A stretch of 5,164 nt of DNA. Source: an uncultured Spirochaetales bacterium (GTDB lineage Bacteria; Spirochaetota; Spirochaetia; Sphaerochaetales; Sphaerochaetaceae). The notes below the pieces were generated by a model. The model saw only the letters and a list, made by a program, of their open reading frames with translations. It did no database searches and had not been told where the DNA came from. Made by a program: the position numbers and the translations under genes. Shown piece by piece: positions 5,030 to 5,164 of this stretch. The DNA lies in NCBI GenBank assembly GCA_934276695.1, contig CAKQTF010000097.1:1-5164 (forward strand), read 5' to 3'. Every line of letters begins with the position of its first letter. Within the stretch, counting starts at the first letter, position 1.

Positions 5030-5058
5030 ATTATAAAAAGTCGTATATTTTATGTAAT
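5030..5058 (-). promoter_or_regulatory. Promoter of the E2-like gene
   Basis: The minus strand has a consensus TATAAT (5030-5035) and ATTACA (5053-5058, 4/6 match) with a 17-base spacer in AT-rich DNA. Transcription would begin near 5022, giving a leader of about 50-55 bases containing the GAGG ribosome-binding site. Confidence 0.5.
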
Positions 5059-5078
5059 TTAAATCAAATTTAGACATT

Positions 5079-5164
5079 TCACTGAATTTTGTCCAACTTT
5101 GATTCAATCGTATTGCGCAAAGCAAATGAATAGTCCCTGAAAAAAACACCGCGGAGCATTCCCA
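5079..5164 (-). CDS. Possible C-terminal tail of a gene entering from the right edge
   Basis: One minus-strand frame is open from the edge for 27 codons to a TGA at 5081-5079. It reads GMLRGVFFRDYSFALRNTIE and then SKLDKIQ, which looks like a protein ending in a charged amphipathic helix. Support is only compositional. A second minus-strand frame is also open here (to a TAG near 5014), and AT-rich noncoding DNA can give such runs. I cannot name a family. Alternatively, the A7 run at 5140-5146 followed by caccgcggagc could be half of a terminator whose other arm lies outside the window. Confidence 0.25.
   Translation of the reverse strand, partial: GMLRGVFFRDYSFALRNTIESKLDKIQ

Overview
This is a compact bacterial window of about 46-48% GC (estimated by eye). 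It holds six complete protein genes, one gene running off the left edge, and possibly the tail of another at the right edge. Heavy use of AGG/AGA and ATA codons, a lipoprotein flavin transferase and a stand-alone 2-oxoacid-dehydrogenase E2-like protein suggest an anaerobic, probably gut-associated bacterium. A Firmicutes or Sphaerochaeta-like spirochaete would fit, but the sequence does not settle the phylum. I see no RNA gene, insertion sequence, CRISPR array or complete rho-independent terminator.

Left block (1-1320): the 5' part of an oleate hydratase gene (minus strand, leaving the window at base 1) follows a TetR-family regulator on the same strand. The 128-base gap between them contains two inverted repeats. 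The regulator's own upstream region contains two more palindromes. A plausible reading is a regulator controlling itself, the divergent methyltransferase and/or a fatty-acid-modifying enzyme, but the four palindromes do not share one obvious motif.

Central block (1321-4130): a class I SAM-dependent methyltransferase (plus strand) runs into the 3' end of apbE (minus), overlapping it by 20 bases. apbE is translationally coupled (ATGA overlap) to an upstream, truncated PfkB/ribokinase-like protein that lacks the catalytic C-terminal third of its family. Divergent to that pair is a 141-residue orphan that looks like a small beta-sandwich protein.

Right block (4127-5164): a stand-alone E2-like acyltransferase fold protein (minus) whose catalytic histidine position is aspartate. 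Its stop codon is interlocked with that of the orphan through one CTAG. Upstream is AT-rich DNA with its promoter and perhaps the C-terminal codons of another minus-strand gene.

The most distinctive signal is regulatory. The three genes without a Shine-Dalgarno sequence each have a -10-like hexamer ending exactly 7 bases before the ATG, as expected for leaderless mRNAs. The genes with clear Shine-Dalgarno sequences do not. I did not find a convincing new multi-gene system; the PfkB-like/ApbE pair and the histidine-less E2-like protein are the best biochemical leads.
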